Shown piece after piece: positions 7,811-9,606 of a DNA stretch of 9,606 bases. A program made the position numbers and the translations under genes. The notes beneath the pieces were generated by a model that worked only from the letters and a program-made list of their open reading frames with translations, searched no databases and was not told the DNA's origin. Numbering within the stretch: position 1 is the stretch's first letter; each line of letters opens with the position of its first letter. The stretch comes from an uncultured Clostridia bacterium (lineage in GTDB: Bacteria > Bacillota > Clostridia > Oscillospirales > Ruminococcaceae), in assembly GCA_947630315.1 (NCBI GenBank), contig CANRHA010000053.1, positions 1 through 9,606 on the forward strand. The letters run 5' to 3'.

Positions 7811-8560
7811 ATGAATCCGCAGGAGATTTCCAACAAAAAGTTTTCCAAGTCTGCCGCCGGCTATAAGCCAGAGGAAGTCGAGGAGTATCTTCGCGACGTG
7901 GCTATCGCCTACGCCAAGGAGATAAAGGACAAGGAAGAAAACGAGATGAAAATCGTCAAGCTCGTTGAAAAGATAAACGAGTACCGCAGCGATGAGGACG
8001 CTATACGCGATGCTCTTTTGGTTGCGCAGAAGCAGGGCAACAGGATAGTCGCCGAGGCAAAGGAAGAGGCTGAGAGAATTTTATCCGAGGCCCAGGCAAA
8101 GCGCGACGCAGTTCTTGCCGACATAAAGAACGACTGCGACGCCCTAAAGCGCAGCGAGATCGAAAAGGTAGCCTCTGCAATAAGGGCCGAGAACGACAAG
8201 CTCGCCGCCGTCGAGGCCGCTTCAAAGACCCAGCGCGAGATGCAGGCCGAAAAGCTCAACTCCCTCAAAAAAGAGGTCACCGAGTTCAAGCGCAGGCTTC
8301 TTTTGATACTTGACGAACAGGTAAAGCTTGCGGTTTCACTTCCCGAGCTCACCGACGAGCAGATAGAAAATATTCTCAACACCGAACCCGAGCCGGCCCC
8401 CGAGCCTAAGCCCGAGCCGGAGCCTGTAAAAGAAGAAAAGAAGGAAGTCAAAACCGCAGCTTCTTCGGATAATTCCGGGTTCTCGTTCCAGGGCTTCAAG
8501 AGGCAGAATTACTCTGCCGACGAGCTTAAATTCGGGCAGCACAATAATTCCAACAACTAA
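7811..8560 (+). CDS. divIVA: DivIVA-family coiled-coil cell division/polarity protein
   Basis: DivIVA proteins assemble at curved membrane (septum and poles) and recruit division, chromosome or wall-synthesis partners. The 249-residue protein begins with the conserved N-terminal domain: IxNKKFSKSxxGYKPEEVEEYL at about 6-27. A long Glu/Lys/Ala-rich coiled coil follows, roughly residues 28-170. Then come an EP/KP repeat (192-205), a charged run, and a tail GFSFQGFKRQNYSADELKFG ending in Asn-rich residues. It is longer than the 164-residue Bacillus protein because of this C-terminal extension. The Phe17-Arg18 pair that inserts into the membrane in Bacillus DivIVA aligns, without gaps, to Ala15-Ala16 here, so membrane binding may differ. 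Its place between ylmH and ileS is the classical one. Family assignment is firm; that it does the same job as in Bacillus is an inference. Confidence 0.92.
   Translation: MNPQEISNKKFSKSAAGYKPEEVEEYLRDVAIAYAKEIKDKEENEMKIVKLVEKINEYRSDEDAIRDALLVAQKQGNRIVAEAKEEAERILSEAQAKRDAVLADIKNDCDALKRSEIEKVASAIRAENDKLAAVEAASKTQREMQAEKLNSLKKEVTEFKRRLLLILDEQVKLAVSLPELTDEQIENILNTEPEPAPEPKPEPEPVKEEKKEVKTAASSDNSGFSFQGFKRQNYSADELKFGQHNNSNN
8384..8425 (+). repeat. Glu-Pro/Lys-Pro dipeptide repeat within divIVA
   Basis: This segment encodes EPEPAPEPKPEPEP, a stiff Pro-alternating spacer separating the coiled coil from the C-terminal tail. The codons vary (GAA/GAG, CCC/CCG/CCT), so it is maintained at protein level rather than being a recent DNA-level expansion. 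Confidence 0.8.
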
Positions 8561-8575
8561 GCCATACATACAACG

Positions 8576-8582
8576 AAAGGAG
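8576..8582 (+). promoter_or_regulatory. Ribosome binding site of ileS
   Basis: AAAGGAG is followed by 11 bases before the ATG at 8594, a slightly long spacing. The TTG at 8585 is in frame but followed at once by TGA, and the GTG at 8587 is out of frame, so ATG 8594 is the start. The whole divIVA-ileS gap is only 33 bases. Confidence 0.75.
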
Positions 8583-8593
8583 ACTTGTGACAG

Positions 8594-9606
8594 ATGCCAC
8601 AGGACTATAACAAGACCCTTAATCTCCCCGAGACCGATTACCCCATGAGGGGAAATCTGCCGACTAAAGAGCCGGGAATGGTCGAAGAATGGGATAAAAG
8701 CGGTCTTTATGAAAAGATTCTAAAGAAAAACGAGGGCAAGCCTACCTATATTCTTCATGACGGGCCTCCGTACGCAAACGGCGATATCCACCTCGGAACC
8801 GCGCTGAATAAGGTCCTTAAGGATATAATCGTAAAGCAGAAGAATATGAGCGGATACTGCGCGCCTTATGTTCCCGGCTGGGACACCCACGGACTCCCCA
8901 CCGAGCTTAAGGCTATGAAATCCATCGGCGTTGAAAACGGCGCCATTCCTCCGCTCGAACTCAGAAAGCATTGTCGCGAGTTTGCTCTTTCATACGTCTC
9001 CTCTCAGAGAGATCAGTTCAAGCGCCTCGGCGTTTTGGGAGACTTCAAGGACCCGTATCTGACCCTTAAGCCCGAATTTGAGGCAAGACAGATAGAGGTC
9101 TTCGGAGAGATGGCGAAAAAAGGGTTCATCTATAAGGGCCTGAAGCCCGTTTACTGGTGCCCCGACTGCCAGACCGCCCTTGCCGAAGCAGAAATAGAGT
9201 ATCAGGACGACCCCTGCTACTCGGTATATGTAAAATTCAAGGTCGTCGACGACAGGGGAGTGCTCTCAAATCTCGGCATAGACCTCGATAAAACATACTT
9301 CGTAATTTGGACGACTACGACCTGGACCCTCCCGGGCAACCTTGCTATCTGCCTCGGCCCCGATTACGAATACACGGTAGTTCAGGCCAACGGCGAAAAC
9401 TATATAATGGCGCGCGAGCTTATTGAGCCTACCCTCAAGGCCGCCGGCATCACCGACTACACCACCGTAGGTTCCTTCACCGGCAAAGAGCTTGAATACT
9501 GCACCGCTCAGCACCCGTTCATGCCGCGCACCTCTTTGGTCATCGTAGGCGATCACGTCACTCTTGACAGCGGTACCGGCTGCGTTCATACCGCCCCGGG
9601 CTACGG
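8594..9606 (+). CDS. ileS: Isoleucyl-tRNA synthetase (3' end missing)
   Basis: IleRS attaches isoleucine to tRNA-Ile and hydrolyses mischarged valine in its CP1 editing domain. The 337 full codons in the window are open to the last base; family members are about 900-1000 residues, so the KMSKS loop and anticodon-binding part lie outside. Start MPQDYNKTLNLPETDYPMRG fits the family N-terminus. The class I signature appears as HDGPPYANGDIHLGTALNK, with HLGT (66-69) in the HIGH position, followed by YVPGWDTHGLP. Next comes YWCPDCQTALAEAEIEY, then the editing domain with WTTTTWTLPGN (239-249) and GTGCVHTAPG (327-336). The threonine in place of the final His of HIGH and the TTTT editing loop are, to my recollection, variants seen in some IleRS rather than defects. 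It is co-directional with divIVA, 33 bases downstream, with no room for a T-box leader. Confidence 0.97.
   Translation, partial: MPQDYNKTLNLPETDYPMRGNLPTKEPGMVEEWDKSGLYEKILKKNEGKPTYILHDGPPYANGDIHLGTALNKVLKDIIVKQKNMSGYCAPYVPGWDTHGLPTELKAMKSIGVENGAIPPLELRKHCREFALSYVSSQRDQFKRLGVLGDFKDPYLTLKPEFEARQIEVFGEMAKKGFIYKGLKPVYWCPDCQTALAEAEIEYQDDPCYSVYVKFKVVDDRGVLSNLGIDLDKTYFVIWTTTTWTLPGNLAICLGPDYEYTVVQANGENYIMARELIEPTLKAAGITDYTTVGSFTGKELEYCTAQHPFMPRTSLVIVGDHVTLDSGTGCVHTAPGY

Noticed and set aside
7909..8499. Ser/Phe-rich minus-strand frame of 196 codons opposite divIVA
   Set aside because: Its composition is the mirror of the Glu/Lys/Ala codons of the DivIVA coiled coil, so it is a compositional artefact.
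1..9606. Mobile element, CRISPR array, tRNA or rRNA gene
   Set aside because: I read both strands and saw no transposase or integrase, regularly spaced repeats, cloverleaf or rRNA-like sequence; coding sequence fills nearly the whole window.

Overview
This window is a densely packed, single-strand stretch of eight protein genes, all on the + strand. It looks like core chromosome from a low-to-mid GC member of the Bacillota, most likely class Clostridia and plausibly an Oscillospiraceae/Ruminococcaceae-type lineage. The reasons are strong AGGAGG-type ribosome binding sites, a textbook vegetative promoter, a MutL with the endonuclease motifs of bacteria that lack MutH, the SepF-YlmH-DivIVA-IleS gene order, and heavy use of ATA, AGG and CTT codons. 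The exact genus is not readable from the sequence.

Layout: (1) positions 1-5108 hold a mismatch-repair and tRNA-modification block. It contains the 3' part of mutS, then mutL four bases after it, then miaA overlapping mutL by four bases (ATGA). (2) Positions 5109-6485 hold a membrane-anchored HlyD/membrane-fusion-like protein with a Thr/Pro/Ala/acidic tail. It starts on the base after the miaA stop, and no transporter partner is visible. (3) Positions 6486-6605 are the only real intergenic gap. It is AT-rich and carries TTGACA-N17-GATAAT, so a new transcript almost certainly starts here. (4) Positions 6606-9606 hold a division/translation block: sepF, ylmH, divIVA and the 5' part of ileS.

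How they work together: MutS and MutL recognise and nick mismatched DNA, and both carry plausible beta-clamp-binding motifs. MiaA modifies A37 of tRNAs that read UNN codons. SepF tethers FtsZ to the membrane. DivIVA is a coiled-coil scaffold. YlmH is an S4-domain ribosome/RNA-binding protein. IleRS charges tRNA-Ile. The second block is a reduced form of the ylm division cluster of Gram-positive bacteria: ylmG is missing between sepF and ylmH, the gene directly before sepF is the HlyD-like gene rather than ylmE, and no T-box leader fits before ileS.

I see no mobile elements, CRISPR arrays, RNA genes or signs of horizontal transfer. This is mostly an ordinary housekeeping region. The points most worth a second look are the orphan HlyD-like protein beside sepF, the DivIVA that lacks the membrane-inserting Phe-Arg pair, and the loss of the T-box upstream of ileS.
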